A stretch of DNA of 64,000 nucleotides from Streptomyces sp. NBC_00483 (GTDB taxonomy: Bacteria > Actinomycetota > Actinomycetes > Streptomycetales > Streptomycetaceae): contig NZ_CP107880.1 in NCBI RefSeq assembly GCF_036013745.1, forward strand, positions 1,302,001 through 1,366,000, given 5' to 3'. Numbering within the stretch: position 1 is the stretch's first letter; each line of letters begins with the position of its first letter. The position numbers were made by a program, and so were the translations under genes. Below the pieces are notes generated by a model, which was not told the DNA's origin, made no database searches, and saw only the letters and a program-made list of their open reading frames with translations. Below, piece by piece: positions 31,581-40,050 of this stretch.

Positions 31581-33170
31581 GTGACCGGCGACGGGCAGTC
31601 GTTCGCCGTCGTGGTCTTCCTCGGTTTCGTCGCCGTGTCGCTGCTGCTGTGCGGGCTCGCGGCAGCCGACCTGGACGACCCCGAGCACTTCTACGCGGGA
31701 GGCAGCGCGGCCTTCGGACCGGTCGGCGGAGGACTCGCCATCGCCGGTGACTACATCTCCGCGGCCACCTTGCTCAGCACCACGGGGGCGGTCGCCCTCG
31801 ACGGCGCCGACGGCATGCTCTTCGCCGGTGCCACGGTCCTGTCCCTGTTCCTGGTCATGCGAATCCTGGGCGAACCCCTGCGCCGCGCCGGCGTGTTCAC
31901 CCTGGGCGACTTCCTCGCCGACCGACTCGACGACCCCTCCGTACGCAGAGCGCTGGGAGTCGCGAGCCTCCTCGTCCTCGTCCCGCTGCTCCTGGTACAG
32001 CTCACCACCGGCGGACGCATCCTGGCCGCCATGTTCGGCCTCCCCGACGGCGCGCTCACCGCATGCACCGCCGCCGGCGGCGCCCTCATGATCGGCTACG
32101 CCGCGTTCGGCGGCATGCGCGGCGTCGGCTTCGTACAGATCCTCAAGGTCGGTGTGGTGCTCACCGCCCTGTCGCTGCTCGCAGGGATCGTCCTCGCCCG
32201 CCACGGCTGGTCGCCCCTGGCCCTGCTCGACGCCGCCCGCGACCGCTCAGAAGCCGGCTCCGGCTACCTGCAGCCGGGCCTGCACTTCGGCCCCTCCCTC
32301 GCGGGCCGCCTCGACCTGATCAGCTTCCAGGCCACCCTTCTGATCGGCGCCGCCTGTCTGCCGCACCTCACCATGCGCCTGCACCCGCTCAAGGACGCCG
32401 TCACCGCGCGCCGCGCCGTGGGCTGGGCCGTCGGCCCCGTCGCAGTCGTGTGCGCCGGAGTGGTCGTGGCCGGTCTCGGGGCCTGCGCCCTCATCGGCCG
32501 GGACGCGATACGGGCCGCCGACCCCGCAGGAGGGACCGCCCTGCTCATGGTGACAGGCGCCCTCGACCCCGCCGCCGGGGGCGCGCGGCACAGCATGCTC
32601 TTCGCCGTCATCGCCTGCGCCGTCTTCGCGACCACCCTCGCGGCCGTAGCGGGCATCACACTCGCCGCCGCCTCCAGTCTCACCCGCGACCTCGGACAGT
32701 ACGCCCACAGCACTAACAGATCGTCGCCCGCCCGGGAGATCCGGCGGGCGCGCCTGAGCATCGTGCTCGTCGGAGCCGTCGCCGTCATCCTCGCGGCCGC
32801 CCTCGCCGACCGCGGCAGGCTGCCACTGATCTCGCTGTCGTTTACCGTCGCGGCCTCCGTACTCGCCCCGGTCCTGTTGTACGCGCTCTTCCTGCCGGGG
32901 TACTCCGCCAAAGGCGTGCGCTGGACCGTCTACGGGACCATCCCCCTCATCGTGCTGCTCCTGGCCGGTTCCCCGGCGGCCACGGGCACGCCCATCGCGA
33001 TCTTCCCCGACCACGACCTGCACTGGTTCCCGCTCCAGACCCCCGGACTGATCACCATTCCCGCCGGCTTCCTGCTCGGACTCGTGGGCCGCACCCGCAC
33101 CGGTACGGCGCGGGAACACGCATGGCGAGACCGGGTGACAGTGAGTCACGGCAGGAGCGAGCGGCCGTGA
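31581..33170 (+). CDS. Solute:sodium symporter (SSS family, ActP-like)
   Basis: A 529-residue transporter with about 13 predicted membrane segments. SSS features: FYAGGSAAFGPVGGGLAIAGDYISAATLL near the N-terminus (residues 38-66, the Na+-site region of TM1), GGMRGVGFVQILKVGVVL (sodium-solute symporter signature area) and TLLIGAACLPHLTMRL. ActP-type members import acetate or other short monocarboxylates with Na+. GTG 31581 has GGGAG eight bases upstream. The DUF485 subunit that normally precedes actP is missing. The C-terminal 25 residues are hydrophilic. It stands alone between remnant DNA and the integrase. Confidence 0.88.
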   Translation: MTGDGQSFAVVVFLGFVAVSLLLCGLAAADLDDPEHFYAGGSAAFGPVGGGLAIAGDYISAATLLSTTGAVALDGADGMLFAGATVLSLFLVMRILGEPLRRAGVFTLGDFLADRLDDPSVRRALGVASLLVLVPLLLVQLTTGGRILAAMFGLPDGALTACTAAGGALMIGYAAFGGMRGVGFVQILKVGVVLTALSLLAGIVLARHGWSPLALLDAARDRSEAGSGYLQPGLHFGPSLAGRLDLISFQATLLIGAACLPHLTMRLHPLKDAVTARRAVGWAVGPVAVVCAGVVVAGLGACALIGRDAIRAADPAGGTALLMVTGALDPAAGGARHSMLFAVIACAVFATTLAAVAGITLAAASSLTRDLGQYAHSTNRSSPAREIRRARLSIVLVGAVAVILAAALADRGRLPLISLSFTVAASVLAPVLLYALFLPGYSAKGVRWTVYGTIPLIVLLLAGSPAATGTPIAIFPDHDLHWFPLQTPGLITIPAGFLLGLVGRTRTGTAREHAWRDRVTVSHGRSERP

Positions 33171-33466
33171 ACCCGGCCGCCGGCTCCGCGACAAGCGGTG
33201 TGCCTGCGTCGGCACCGACCCGGCGGGCCCGACCGACACACGGCAACCTGGACGCCCAATGTGGCGGCCATGATCGTTCGAGCCTCCAGCTTGTCCCTGA
33301 GCCGAGTGGTGCACTACCGAAGGCGGCTCGGTTCGGGGTTCTCCGAGGTCGCCTCGTCGTCAAGGTCCTGGGCGACGCGCTCCAGCTCCACGCCGTCCGT
33401 CTCGGGCAACCCCTGCTGCCCGCTTGATGCGGTGCGATCGCGGGTGCCGGTGGATCGACGGAGTCG
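33171..33466. other. Gap between symporter and integrase, probable element edge
   Basis: No complete gene. A minus-strand reading ending at 33314 contains GLPETDGVELERVAQDLDD, which resembles the PETKG-x-x-LE tail of MFS sugar porters and could be a truncated gene end. The upstream codons do not continue that family. The left attachment site of the conjugative element should lie in or near this stretch, but no tRNA gene or direct repeat with the other side was found. Confidence 0.35.
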
Positions 33467-34675
33467 TCATACGGCTCCTGCCCCGGGGGTGACGTCTTCA
33501 CTGCTGGCGTCGGGAGTGGTGAGTGAGCGCTGCCAGCGGGCCTCGAGCGCCGCGAGGATACGGGTATTGAGGGTGGCGGCGACGTGGGAGTAGATGTCGT
33601 CGATGTCGTTGTCGAGGGTGTGGCCGAGACGACGGGCCTGGGCGACGTCGGGGATGTCGTCCTCGATCAGCCAGGTCTTCTGTGTGTGGCGCAGGCCGTG
33701 GAAGGTCAAACCGGGTGTGATGGGGGCCCAGACGGTGCCGTCGGCCAGCGTGGTGCCGCGGGTTGCCGGGGCCCAGTAGCGGCGTTGGAAGGTGGAGCGG
33801 CGCAGCAGGCGGCCGGTGGAAGTCGTGAAGAGGTGTTCGCGGCGATGGCTGTCCGTGTTTTCCGTGATCAGCGTGTTGAGGAAGGGCGGGAGGGTGACCG
33901 TGCGGACGGAGGCTGCGGTCTTGGGTGTACCGAGGCTGTGGTGGCCGTTGACTTCGTGGAGGTTGCCGTGTTCGGCGTGGACGGTGAGCGTGGCGGCTTG
34001 GGGGTCGTGGGCGGGGCGGCGCAGCGCGGCGAGCTCACCCCAGCGCATTCCGGTGTAGGCAGCGGTGATGATCAGCAGGCCCTGATTGGGGCCCGCTAGG
34101 TGGCTGACACGGCGGGCGATGGAGACAACATCGGCTTCGGTCGCGAACGCGTAGGTCTCCTGGCTGCGTTGGCGGCCGCGCTGGCGCGGGATGCGGACTG
34201 GGTTGCCGGGAATGAGGCGTTCCAGGACAGCCGCAGACAGGATCAGAGAGAGAAGCTTGCCGATGCTGGAGACGGTGGCGGGCTTGTAGGTGGTGCGCAG
34301 GGACTTCAGCCAGACGGTGACGTCGGTGGGCATGATCTCGTGCAGGGCAGTGGTCGACCAGCGGGGCAGGAGATGGTTCTTGAGGAGACTGAAGTAGCCG
34401 GCGGCGGTGTTCGCACCGACCTCGACCGTGGGCCACCAGCGTTTCACCCAAGCCTCGAAGAGCGTCGAGGACGGGGCGGGCATCCCGAACGGGCCAAACG
34501 AAACAGGCGTCGGCATGGCCACTGATGGCGTAGTCGGCTGTCCCGGGGCTGAGAACTGAATTACGAAGGCGGCTGCGCGATCATAGTCGGGGAAGGTGCC
34601 AAGGGTGGCGGCCTTACCTGTGTCCGTCCAGTACCGGACGCGGCAGCGGTCGCCGTGACGTTCGATCCAGGGCAT
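33467..34675 (-). CDS. int: Tyrosine-type site-specific integrase
   Basis: A 402-residue phage-type integrase: N-terminal arm-binding segment (MPWIERHGDRCRVRYWTDTGK), SAM-like core-binding domain (LFEAWVKRWWPTVEV.. about residues 72-150), then the catalytic domain. Catalytic residues seen: Arg in TGMRWGELAAL, Lys in GTPKTAASVRTV, H-x-x-R in FHGLRHTQKT, His in RRLGH and the nucleophile Tyr in DIYSHVA. It therefore appears active. ATG 34675 has GGAGGAA upstream. It is transcribed with the excisionase gene before it. It integrates and excises the conjugative element whose other genes lie to the right. Confidence 0.94.
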   Translation of the reverse strand: MPWIERHGDRCRVRYWTDTGKAATLGTFPDYDRAAAFVIQFSAPGQPTTPSVAMPTPVSFGPFGMPAPSSTLFEAWVKRWWPTVEVGANTAAGYFSLLKNHLLPRWSTTALHEIMPTDVTVWLKSLRTTYKPATVSSIGKLLSLILSAAVLERLIPGNPVRIPRQRGRQRSQETYAFATEADVVSIARRVSHLAGPNQGLLIITAAYTGMRWGELAALRRPAHDPQAATLTVHAEHGNLHEVNGHHSLGTPKTAASVRTVTLPPFLNTLITENTDSHRREHLFTTSTGRLLRRSTFQRRYWAPATRGTTLADGTVWAPITPGLTFHGLRHTQKTWLIEDDIPDVAQARRLGHTLDNDIDDIYSHVAATLNTRILAALEARWQRSLTTPDASSEDVTPGAGAV

Positions 34676-34778
34676 GGCGGGTTCCTCCGGAGCGGGTGCG
34701 GATGTTCGTGTGCTGGGTTGCGGGGTCCATGGACGCTCCCTGCCGCCGGGAGCGGAACCGGCACACATGTACGGCACA

Positions 34779-35255
34779 TCACCCGCTGCGGCGGGGCCCG
34801 CCGTGCTGGCCCCGTGCGCGCTGGCTCGCGGTCACGAGTGCGTGCAGATCGGCGTCGGAGAAGCGGAGGTAGCGGCCGATCCGGGTGTGCGCGATGGCCC
34901 CTTCCGCTGCCTTCTTGCGCAGCCAGGATCCGGGGATCTGGAGGAGCTCGGCGGCCTGGTCGGCGGTGTGCAGACGGACACTTGGGGGCTCCGGCTCCGC
35001 GACAGTCTCCGAGATGGTCTTCTTGGCGCAAGATCGCCGCGTCTCGGATTGCACCCTGGTGGACTGTGCCGGTACCTGATCAGTTGGCAACTCCACTTCA
35101 GTGCGCGCGGGTTGAGACTCCGGCCCCGATTCCGGAGTGGATACTCCGGGACTTGCCTGCTCCCCTGGAGGCAGCGCAAGTATGTGGGCAAGATCGAGGG
35201 CAGGGTGAGCGCTGGGATGGCGGGTGCTGGGTGTGCGGGCGCGCCGAGGGCTCAT
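34779..35255 (-). CDS. xis: Excisionase-like helix-turn-helix protein
   Basis: A 158-residue protein. The C-terminal 65 residues carry a MerR/Xis-type winged helix (LHTADQAAELLQIPGSWLRKKAAEGAIAHTRIGRYLRFSDADLHALV), the standard DNA-bending excisionase domain. The first 90 residues are disordered and Pro/Ser/Glu-rich, unusually long for an Xis. ATG 35255 overlaps the end of the methyltransferase gene by four bases and has GAGGAG upstream. It sits directly before int in the same transcript, the normal order in actinomycete elements. It would steer integrase toward excision. Confidence 0.88.
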   Translation of the reverse strand: MSPRRARTPSTRHPSAHPALDLAHILALPPGEQASPGVSTPESGPESQPARTEVELPTDQVPAQSTRVQSETRRSCAKKTISETVAEPEPPSVRLHTADQAAELLQIPGSWLRKKAAEGAIAHTRIGRYLRFSDADLHALVTASQRARGQHGGPRRSG

Positions 35256-36439
35256 TGTCGCTCCTCGTCGCAACGCGGTTCGAGTGAGTGCTGCAGAAGT
35301 TGGGTCAGGGCGTGCGCGGCCTGCTGCGGGACGACGCTGTTGCCCAGGAGACGAAGTTGGGTGGCGCGGGACAAGCCAGGGACGCCGGTCACCCATCCCT
35401 GGGGCAGCATCATCCACTCGACGAACTCGGCTGACAGTCGCCGGGTGCCGATGACCGTGGGGCTTGGAGCGGGACACCCCGTGACGTCTTCCCAGCGTCG
35501 GATCGCCGGGGCGTACTCGGCCCACCAGCCGGTAGGTGAGTGACGGCCGTGCGCAGATTCATTCCGCCGCGGCGTTTCGGGGTGGTGCCCGGGCCGCCGA
35601 TGCCGTCGTGTTTGGTCGGCGTGGGCAGCAGGCGTCCCGGAGTATCCGCGGGCAGGGCCGCAGCAGTGGAGGCCAGGGTGCGCCCGCCGTTGCGGTAGCG
35701 CCGATTCGGAGAGCCCTTCTCCCCATCGCTCGCGCGCGGGGTGGGCAACAGGTTCTCGACCTCGTCCGCAAGGGTCGGCCCATGGCCGCCCCGTTTGCGT
35801 TTCTCCGGGTGCTGAGACCCACCGTTGGTGCCGAGATTCGCCGTCGGGGTCTTCAACAGCGGCCGGCGTAGCTGCGATGAACGCCCGTGCCCGCTGGTGC
35901 GGGGCCCCGACGTCGCTGGCGCGAAGCAGCGTCCACGCCGCATCCAACCCGACGTCGGAAAGGGAGCCGAGTACAGCACCGAGCGCCCGCAGCAGGTGCG
36001 CTCCCGGTCCGTCTCTCACACACCTCGGGCAGGGTTCCACGTCGCGAAGAGGACCTGCCGTGGTGCGGGTGGAGTAGATGCCTCGCACATTCTCGATGAC
36101 CACCAACTTCGGCCGGAGGTACTGGATCGCGGTGACGATGTGGTGCCAGAGCCCCGAACGCGTCCCTGGCACCAGGCCGGTGCGGGGGCCGGCAACCGAT
36201 AGGTCTTGGCGGGGGGATCCGGCGGTGAGGACGTCGAAGGGCGCAACACGCGTCCAGTCGATCGCACGGACGTCGCCGAGGTTCGGGGTGTCGGGCCAGT
36301 GCCAACGCAGCACGGTGCTGGCAGCGTCGTCCGTCTCGGCGTGCCAGGCAACGTGCCCGCCAAGGACGGAGAGGACGCCGATATCCAGGCCGCTGACGCC
36401 ACTGCATACCGACCCGATCGTCAGGTCAGCTGCTGCCAT
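35252..36439 (-). CDS. C5-cytosine DNA methyltransferase homologue, probably inactive
   Basis: A 395-residue protein with C5-methyltransferase motifs: SVCSGVSGLDIGVL (SAM site), VVIENVRGIYS (motif IV), GAPHQRARAFIAA (motif VI), and GWVTGVPGLSRATQLRLLGNSVVPQQAAHAL (motifs IX-X). Motif III/IV PCQ reads TAGSPRQDLS: the catalytic Cys is Arg77 (codon CGC at 36211-36209, one base from TGC). From about 35860 to 35533 the family-like protein (TPTANLGTNGG, LLPTPRASDG, LLPTPTKHDG) lies in a different frame from the ends. The continuous frame therefore translates a scrambled middle, implying two compensating shifts or sequence errors. Third-position GC also favours the alternative frame there. Same transcript as xis and int. 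Confidence 0.8.
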   Translation of the reverse strand: MAAADLTIGSVCSGVSGLDIGVLSVLGGHVAWHAETDDAASTVLRWHWPDTPNLGDVRAIDWTRVAPFDVLTAGSPRQDLSVAGPRTGLVPGTRSGLWHHIVTAIQYLRPKLVVIENVRGIYSTRTTAGPLRDVEPCPRCVRDGPGAHLLRALGAVLGSLSDVGLDAAWTLLRASDVGAPHQRARAFIAATPAAVEDPDGESRHQRWVSAPGETQTGRPWADPCGRGREPVAHPARERWGEGLSESALPQRRAHPGLHCCGPARGYSGTPAAHADQTRRHRRPGHHPETPRRNESAHGRHSPTGWWAEYAPAIRRWEDVTGCPAPSPTVIGTRRLSAEFVEWMMLPQGWVTGVPGLSRATQLRLLGNSVVPQQAAHALTQLLQHSLEPRCDEERQ

Positions 36440-37406
36440 GGCGGCCGTCCAGGCGACAGGTCCGAGAGCCGTAGGCGGGAGCGGGTTTGCGCGGGGTGCG
36501 GCAGCGCTGCGGGCAGGTTCGGCCGAGATCACGATGTGAGGTGTCGGTCGACAGTCCACCGGCACCGCTTCCGTTCCGCAGCACGATCACATCCTCGTGC
36601 GCGATGAGATGTTGTGGGATTCCTTGGCGTCGGGCATCGCGGACGTTCTTCATCTGGAAGAACGAGGGACGAGCAACGAGTTGGCCGTCACGCAGGCCGG
36701 CGAGGAGGGCGATGTTACGTTCGGCTGGGATGAGGCCCGCGGCTTGACCGGCGGCCATGGCGGCCGAGGGCAGGTCGATGAGTTCGCCCCGTTCGCGCCA
36801 AGGCCGGGTGGTGATGACGACCGTGCCCCCGGGACGCAGAACATGACGGCATTCCGTGAGGATCTCGGTAAAGGCTTCGAGGAGGCGGTCGAGGCCGACG
36901 TGGGCGAGGTTTGCGGGGTCCTGGCTGTAGCGGTAGTCCGTCTTCGTCACGCCGCGTTCGCCGGATTCGCGGGTGGAGCGGACTTGGCCGTGCACGCTCG
37001 GTCCGTACGGGGGTGAGGTGAGGACCAGGTCGACCTTGCGGTGGAGGCGGCTCGGGATGTGATGGGTCGCGTGGCGGGCGTCGCCGAGGTACGCGCACCC
37101 GGATCCGGTGCCGCCTTCGTGGGCGGCCGAAGCGGCGTTGAGGCCGGCGAGGTGCGCCCAGCGGGGTTCGTACTCGATGCCGATTGCGTCGCGGCCGAGG
37201 TGGATGGCTTCGACCAGTGTGGTGCCGATGCCGCACATCGGGTCCAGGACGAGGTCGCCGGGGCTCGTGTAGGTCGCGATGGCGTGGGCGGCGAGGCGGG
37301 GAAGCATTTTGGCGGGGTGGGCGGCGGAACCAGGGAGGTAGCGGCCCTTGCGCTGGGCGGGGGCTGAAGTGGGTGCGGTCGTCCACACCGAAGCGGATGC
37401 GTGCAC
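36426..37406 (-). CDS. Amino-group DNA methyltransferase (N6-adenine/N4-cytosine)
   Basis: A 326-residue DNA methyltransferase. The SAM-binding motif VLDPMCGIGTTLVEAIHLGR (about residues 53-72) precedes GRDAIGIEYEPRW. The catalytic motif TSPPYGPSVHG (about 130) is the TSPPY form found in N4-cytosine and beta-class N6-adenine enzymes. The target-recognition part appears small. Its C-terminal 45 residues after NVRDARRQGIPQH are Arg/Ser-rich and overlap the start of the cytosine methyltransferase gene by 14 bp. It may protect the element from restriction on entry to a new host. No cognate endonuclease gene is seen. Confidence 0.87.
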   Translation of the reverse strand: MHASASVWTTAPTSAPAQRKGRYLPGSAAHPAKMLPRLAAHAIATYTSPGDLVLDPMCGIGTTLVEAIHLGRDAIGIEYEPRWAHLAGLNAASAAHEGGTGSGCAYLGDARHATHHIPSRLHRKVDLVLTSPPYGPSVHGQVRSTRESGERGVTKTDYRYSQDPANLAHVGLDRLLEAFTEILTECRHVLRPGGTVVITTRPWRERGELIDLPSAAMAAGQAAGLIPAERNIALLAGLRDGQLVARPSFFQMKNVRDARRQGIPQHLIAHEDVIVLRNGSGAGGLSTDTSHRDLGRTCPQRCRTPRKPAPAYGSRTCRLDGRHGSS

Positions 37407-37423
37407 GGCGAACTCCCTTTCGT

Positions 37424-38062
37424 TCAGGCCTGCTTGATCGCGGTGAGGATGATGAGATCGGCGTGGGTGACGCCGGGCGAGGCATCCGGCGGAGGGGCAG
37501 GAGCGATGTGGGTTCCGTCAGGGCGGGCGTACGCGAAGACGATGTGCTGGAGGTAGCGGAAGCCGGCCGTGCGGGCGCTGGTGATGAGGCTGCCGATCGG
37601 GTCAGTGAGCCGGCCGTCGTCGCGGCGCTGACGGGTTGCGAGCAGGAGGAGTCCGTCGTTGCGGAGGAGGCGGTGGGCGCGGTGGAAGAAGCTCGGCCAG
37701 CCGTCCTCCAGAGCGTCACCTTCAGCAGCTGGGTCGCTGCCGGTGGAGAGGGCGTCGGGGTGGAGTTCGGCGAGGAGAACCGGAGGCACACCGGTGAAGT
37801 CGTCCGTGCATGCGTAGGTGGTGGTGCGAGTGCGGGCGTCCATCCCCGGGTCGGTGTCGCGAATGTCGAGTTTGATCAGCGGGGCGGGTGTCCGCCCGGG
37901 TCGCTGAGCGAGCTCGGTGCGGATCCTGTCGAGGGCCCAGGAGGGCAGGACCGCGCCGGACCGAGGAGTGGTGTGCTCTTCATCAGGTGCGGGGAGCCAG
38001 ATCGTGGTCGGCAGGACCTCGTTGCGGGGAGTTGACCGACTCTGTCGTGCGGGGTGGTTCAT
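37424..38062 (-). CDS. Small methyltransferase-like protein of the element
   Basis: A 212-residue protein with the later half of a Rossmann methyltransferase: PSFFHRAHRLLRNDGLLLLATRQRRDDGRL, SLITSARTAGFRYLQHIVFAY and a final strand GVTHADLIILTAIKQA. The N-terminal GxGxG motif is missing, so it may be a non-catalytic partner of the TSPPY methyltransferase 17 bp downstream. The two genes could together correspond to one split enzyme. First in the leftward methyltransferase/xis/int transcript. The function is inferred from the fold and the pairing. Confidence 0.7.
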   Translation of the reverse strand: MNHPARQSRSTPRNEVLPTTIWLPAPDEEHTTPRSGAVLPSWALDRIRTELAQRPGRTPAPLIKLDIRDTDPGMDARTRTTTYACTDDFTGVPPVLLAELHPDALSTGSDPAAEGDALEDGWPSFFHRAHRLLRNDGLLLLATRQRRDDGRLTDPIGSLITSARTAGFRYLQHIVFAYARPDGTHIAPAPPPDASPGVTHADLIILTAIKQA

Positions 38063-38521
38063 GGGCGGTGTGGCACCGGGAGATGAGATCCGGCCGTCGT
38101 GTGCTGACGTGGATCAATGGAGAAGCACGCGGCGGGGATTGACGCAGTCCGCTGGTCGTTCGAGCGGCCGCTGAGAACTTCGGCATGTCGCATCAGATAC
38201 CTGCGCGAAGTATGCGGACCCGGCTGTTATCCCAGGTCGGCGCGGGTTCGGTCCAGTCGCGAGCCAGCATCGAGCCACCGCCCTCGATGCAAGGGCAGTG
38301 GCATCAACTCTCATCAAGATTCTTTGTGTTCGGTTTTCGGTGCCGCTCGACCGATGGCATCCCTGGCCGGTGGAGGCGGGCCAGTCCCGAGCCATCGCAC
38401 ACACCGGTCCCCTGGCTGATGACCGGTCCGGCTGTGGTTCGCGGCCGGTCCAACGATGGCGTGACGGGGTGGGAGTGCTGGCGGTGCAAGCAGTTCACAT
38501 CGATCCGTCGGGAGCCCCGTC
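38063..38521. other. Divergent intergenic region of the element, about 460 bp
   Basis: This region separates the leftward methyltransferase/xis/int genes from the rightward gene at 38522. It should contain both promoters and possibly the main switch between integration and transfer. I find no strong -10/-35 pair or palindrome. A locally AT-rich stretch at 38308-38340 is the best promoter candidate. A GGGAG ribosome site at 38510-38514 serves the gene at 38522. Confidence 0.45.
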
Positions 38522-39337
38522 ATGCCGCACCACTCCTCTGCCCGCCGTCTCTGCGCAGCCTCCGTTCGCACGCACACGACGGGATCGTCTCCGTTGCAAG
38601 TTCTGGAGCAGTCGTTCCTTGGCCTCGCACAGGCCGCCGTACCGCTGACGCTTCCTGCCCGTCTGGTGTGCGGGCCGGAGGCGGAGGGCGACTGGCCCGT
38701 CGACCGGATCCGGGCCCGGCTCATTCACCCCTCCACGCGGGCCGAACTCATCCAGCAGACCTGGCACGAAGTGGTGCGGCGCTCACAGGTGTTGGGTGAG
38801 CCGTGGGGCACGGTCGCTGTGGCCATGATCGCGCCCGCACTGCACCGCGTCCTGGCCCGTACTGCCCGGCCCGCACAGGTGGAGCGCGCCGAATTGGAGC
38901 AGGAAGGGCTGACCGCCGTCGCCTGCGCGCTCGCAGGGGTCGCCGGGGCGGAGGGGCGCGTCGACTGGGAGTTGTGCCGGGCGGCCGACCGGGCCGTGCA
39001 CCGCCTCGTGTACGCCGCCCGCCGCCACGCCCTTCATGAAGCCCACGAGCTCGACGAGCGTGATGTCCGTATCGGGCGGCTCACCGCGCCAAGCGCCGGA
39101 CCAGCGGTCGGGGAAGCGGAGGAGACAGACGAACTGTCGGTGCTCGCGGGGGCCGTGCGGGCGCGCGTAGTCGGCCTGGCTGAAGCGCGCCTGATTGCCC
39201 GGACGAGGCTGGGCGGGGAGTCGATGGCACGCCTCGCCGCCGAGCACGGGGTGCATGTGCGTCGGCTCTACCGACACCGGGCCGCCGCCGAAGCACACCT
39301 GGCCGACCATCTGCGGCAGCAATTGCGCGACGAGTGA
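38522..39337 (+). CDS. Sigma-factor-like DNA-binding protein of the element
   Basis: A 271-residue protein with no strong family match. The C-terminal 70 residues (LSVLAGAVRARVVGLAEARLIARTRLGGESMARLAAEHGVHVRRLYRHRAAAEAHLADHL) look like a sigma-70 region 4 helix-turn-helix. The middle (IQQTWHEVVRRSQVLGEPW and GRVDWELCRAADRAVHRLV) is helical. Similar proteins occur before type IV secretion genes in actinomycete elements. ATG 38522 has GGGAG seven bases upstream. It faces away from the methyltransferase/int block and toward the transfer operon, so it may switch on transfer. That role is inference. Confidence 0.65.
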   Translation: MPHHSSARRLCAASVRTHTTGSSPLQVLEQSFLGLAQAAVPLTLPARLVCGPEAEGDWPVDRIRARLIHPSTRAELIQQTWHEVVRRSQVLGEPWGTVAVAMIAPALHRVLARTARPAQVERAELEQEGLTAVACALAGVAGAEGRVDWELCRAADRAVHRLVYAARRHALHEAHELDERDVRIGRLTAPSAGPAVGEAEETDELSVLAGAVRARVVGLAEARLIARTRLGGESMARLAAEHGVHVRRLYRHRAAAEAHLADHLRQQLRDE

Positions 39338-39678
39338 GCCGCGAGGGTGCCCTGGCCACGGCTGTCAATTTCCGTTCCGGGGTTCTCCATTACTTGCACG
39401 CGGACGACCGCGGCACCTCTCGAGGAGTCCGGTACACACCGCGCCGATGATGCCGCGCCTCTCCCCGGCACCACCGGATCGTGCCGCGTGGGGTGAGCAG
39501 CCGTCTCGTGCTGACACCCGAGCAACTCCCCGTCCGATGCCGCACCTCTCCCGAAACGGAGGCCGGCCCCGGTGGAGGGATCCGGCTCACCCCACGCAGC
39601 ACGGGCGGGCAGCTTCACCTGTCGCGCCCGCCGCTCCTCATCTTGCCTACCTGCCAGCCCAGTTGGAGGTGCGCTGCC
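39338..39678. other. Gap of 340 bp before the transfer operon
   Basis: No gene is seen. It likely carries the promoter of the type IV secretion operon; no clear consensus was found. A GGAGG ribosome site at 39665-39669 serves the pilin gene at 39679. Confidence 0.45.
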
Positions 39679-40050
39679 ATGCGCGTGACGTTCCGCCGCC
39701 GGCCCGAACAGGGGGTATCGGCGAGGCGCCGCCTCACCCGCTGCACGTTCGTCGCGGTCGCGACGGCCTTCGTCCTGCTTGCCGACCCTCCCGGGTCCTG
39801 GGCAGTAGCCACAGTGCCGCAGGTCATCAACAACCTCAGGAACTGGGTGGTCGGCATCCTGGCCGGGCTTGCCACGCTGTTCCTCACCTTCGGCGGCCTG
39901 CGCTACTTGATGGCCGGCGGGGACCCCGGTGAAGTCGAGTCGTCCAAGCGGGCGTTGAAGGCCGCAGCGATCGGGTACGGGCTGGCGATCCTCGCGCCGG
40001 TCGTCGTCACCATCCTCAAGGGCATTGTCGGCGCCGGAGGTGGGCAGTGA
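39679..40050 (+). CDS. VirB2/TrbC-like pilin subunit of the type IV secretion system
   Basis: A 123-residue membrane protein with a basic leader and hydrophobic signal (RRRLTRCTFVAVATAFVLLAD, cut after SWA, about residue 42). Two transmembrane segments follow (NWVVGILAGLATLFLTFGGLRYLMAGG, then AAAIGYGLAILAPVVVTILKGIVGAGGG). This is the pattern of T4SS pilins in Gram-positive elements. GGAGG lies nine bases before ATG 39679. It overlaps the next gene by GTGA. Such pilins may form a short conduit rather than a long pilus in Gram-positive hosts. Confidence 0.85.
   Translation: MRVTFRRRPEQGVSARRRLTRCTFVAVATAFVLLADPPGSWAVATVPQVINNLRNWVVGILAGLATLFLTFGGLRYLMAGGDPGEVESSKRALKAAAIGYGLAILAPVVVTILKGIVGAGGGQ

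Noticed and set aside
33300..33466. tRNA attachment site for the integrase
   Set aside because: No tRNA-like sequence or direct repeat with the 51.1-51.6 kb region was found, so attL/attR were not annotated.
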